Source of the DNA: Psychrobacillus sp. FSL K6-4046
Lineage (GTDB): Bacteria > Bacillota > Bacilli > Bacillales_A > Planococcaceae
Reading direction: 5' to 3'
NCBI RefSeq assembly: GCF_038624605.1
Contig: NZ_CP152020.1
Location: 372,001 to 436,000 of the forward strand
Length of the DNA stretch: 64,000 bases
Shown here piece after piece: positions 62,746 to 64,000 of this stretch. Below the pieces are notes generated by a model. That model saw nothing but the letters and a program-made list of their open reading frames with translations, searched no databases and had not been told where the DNA came from. Made by a program: the position numbers and the translations under genes. Every line of letters starts with the position of its first letter. Positions within the stretch are counted from its first letter, which is position 1.

Positions 62746-63183
62746 ATGATTAGTACTAAAGGTAAAATACTAAGTAGCGTTTTTTTATCATCGGCTCTTC
62801 TTTTAGGGGCATGTGGAGACAAGGAGGAGGTAAGCGATCCGCCTACCACTGAAGCAGCAGAAAGCGAGTTTGGTTTTACTTCTTTTGATTTAGATATTGA
62901 TACTGCTGAACAGCGAGATGCAGTAGAAGCTTCCTTTGAAGTGGAAACAAACGGAGTGGAAGCAGAGTATGTGAATTCACTAGACTCTCAAAAACTTCAC
63001 GGAGATGAAGCTTACGAATTCTTAAAGCCAATCTTTACTGACTTAGCTTTAACAAAAGATATGACTAAGGAAGAAGTAATAGAGAAAGTTAATACAGCAT
63101 TTGGGATCAGTGACTATACTGAATTTGACCTAGAGATTCTTTACGAGGATGGTCAAGAAATTGAGTATAGAGATAATAAATAA
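62746..63183 (+). CDS. yusW: YusW-like lipoprotein
   Basis: 145 residues, AAGGAGTGA upstream. Signal peptide with lipobox LLLGACGD, short Thr/Glu linker, then a YusW-like domain: FTSFDLDIDTAEQRDAVEASFE, EAEYVNSLDSQKLHGDEAYEFL, LTKDMTKEEVIEKVNTAF and the final FDLEILYEDGQEIEYRD. Members are envelope lipoproteins of unknown role. Own terminator follows. Confidence 0.75.
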   Translation: MISTKGKILSSVFLSSALLLGACGDKEEVSDPPTTEAAESEFGFTSFDLDIDTAEQRDAVEASFEVETNGVEAEYVNSLDSQKLHGDEAYEFLKPIFTDLALTKDMTKEEVIEKVNTAFGISDYTEFDLEILYEDGQEIEYRDNK

Positions 63184-63204
63184 ATTTTGTTTATGAATGT
63201 GAGA

Positions 63205-63241
63205 AAAGGTATCGGGAGATTAACTCCGATACCTTTTTTAT
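63205..63241 (+). terminator. intrinsic terminator after yusW-like gene
   Basis: AAAGGTATCGG...CCGATACCTTT stem with T6. Confidence 0.85.
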
Positions 63242-63419
63242 TTTAAAAACAATTAATTAATTTTACCAGTGGAATGAGGCTACTCTTCAGAAGGTATTTG
63301 TAAAAGCGGAAATCAATATTATCTTGTTCTTTCTTGATTGAACGTGTGTAGAGAATTAGAAATAACGTGATTAATATAATATGTAAAATATTAAATTAAT
63401 GTTAAAAAATAGAGGGGGA

Positions 63420-63445
63420 GGTTAGAAAGTTTGTAACGTGGGTAT
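63420..63445 (+). promoter_or_regulatory. possible SigB-type promoter of the GSP17M-like gene
   Basis: GGTTAG, 14-base spacer, exact GGGTAT -10, 49 bases before the ATG. The -35 matches only partly. Confidence 0.4.
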
Positions 63446-63494
63446 TCAAGCAATAACACATTAAATAAAAACTAAAAAAACAGGAGGAATACAC

Positions 63495-64000
63495 ATGAAC
63501 TTAAATTCAAACAGAAAGATTGAAATTGCTCGGACTGAGGAAGATATGTACGAAAAATTAGAACATCTGCAAAAACAGGGATATGAAGAGAGTGATATTC
63601 ATGTAATTTCATCAGAGAGTACTCACTTGAATGCGTTAAATCGCTATTCGGATGTAACCACGCACGAAGCTGGCACATTCATAGACAAATTTAAATCGTG
63701 GTTTACAGGAGAATCTGCAATTGTAGAGGGACTAAAAAAGCTAGACTTAACTGAAGAGGAAGCAGAACAATATGCAAAAGAGGTAGCTTCAGGAAGTATT
63801 GTATTATATACAGACGCTGTGCCTGAAGGGGATTCCCTAGGAGCTAGCGCGAATGATGAGGCAGCTGCAACCACTGATTATACAGATACAGTAGGAACAG
63901 ATGTAGTGCAAAATCGATTTACAGAAGGAGAAGCACCAATCTCAGATTATGCTAAGGAAAGTGGCTTTACTCCCTCTACAAATAATATGGTGAACGAAAC
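63495..64000 (+). CDS. general stress protein 17M-like (YflT domain), 3'-truncated by window
   Basis: ATG at 63495 behind CAGGAGGAAT; the frame stays open to the window end (168 codons). The N-terminal ~110 residues (KIEIARTEEDMYEKLEHLQKQGY, SDIHVISSES, FKSWFTGESAIVEGLKKLDLTEEEAEQYAKEVASG, ending GSIVLYTD) match the general stress protein 17M/YflT fold, here followed by a disordered acidic Ala/Thr-rich extension. Bacillus members are SigB-controlled. The full length is not seen. Confidence 0.8.
   Translation, partial: MNLNSNRKIEIARTEEDMYEKLEHLQKQGYEESDIHVISSESTHLNALNRYSDVTTHEAGTFIDKFKSWFTGESAIVEGLKKLDLTEEEAEQYAKEVASGSIVLYTDAVPEGDSLGASANDEAAATTDYTDTVGTDVVQNRFTEGEAPISDYAKESGFTPSTNNMVNE

Overview
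The window looks like a low-GC, spore-forming Bacillales chromosome. The evidence is sda, an alpha/beta-type SASP, prkA/yhbH/spoVR, a gerABC-type germinant receptor operon, frequent TTG/GTG starts behind strong AGGAGG sites, and large secreted subtilisins of the Bpr and Vpr types. A Psychrobacillus/Bacillus-like organism is plausible, but the genus cannot be fixed from this sequence. No tRNA, rRNA or CRISPR array was seen.

Layout. 0-6 kb: the 3' part of an SF1 helicase with a winged-helix partner, a membrane-anchored HtrA-like protease, a LysM/3D cell-wall protein (yocH-like), a DUF2071 protein, and two candidate structured RNAs. 6.5-11 kb: a bacillopeptidase F-like protease. 11-17 kb: small conserved Bacillus genes (yunC, SASP, yxcD), sda with DnaA boxes and a LexA-like box upstream, an L,D-transpeptidase, and hutH. 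17.6-23.6 kb: a DUF4349 lipoprotein, then the prkA/yhbH/spoVR sporulation-stress module. 23.6-27.4 kb: a general-stress block with three good SigB-type promoters. 27.5-31.4 kb: germinant receptor A-B-C genes and a YfhD-like small protein. 31.4-34 kb: a tandem pair of membrane histidine kinases, the second with a degenerate ATP-binding domain. 34-40.7 kb: an ECF sigma/anti-sigma pair, an IseA-like inhibitor, a MazG-like protein and an MFS transporter.

40.7-47.1 kb holds a catabolic locus: a LacI-type regulator, a perfect 22-bp palindromic operator, a cre-like site, then a HisD-family dehydrogenase, a GntP-type permease, a 3-hydroxyacyl-CoA-dehydrogenase-like enzyme and two SDRs. Its substrate is not evident. 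47-53.5 kb: a small membrane protein, an MMPL exporter, an HssRS-like two-component system and a SEC-C protein. 53.8-56.3 kb: a complete IS21-family element with a 5-bp target duplication, followed by decayed genes, including a metallopeptidase broken by one in-frame TAG. 58-62 kb: a Vpr-like protease with a Gly-Asn tail. 62-64 kb: stress-type small genes running off the window end.

The most striking non-coding signal is a family of 125-bp tandem repeats at four intergenic loci (about 17.2, 20.7, 49.8 and 57.8 kb). Each unit can fold into one long hairpin, and between loci the outer stem shows compensatory base changes (GGCGCC/GGCGCC, GGCGCC/GGCGCT, ACCGCC/GGCGGT), which supports selection on an RNA or DNA secondary structure. 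A second, decayed inverted-repeat family is present as three remnants.
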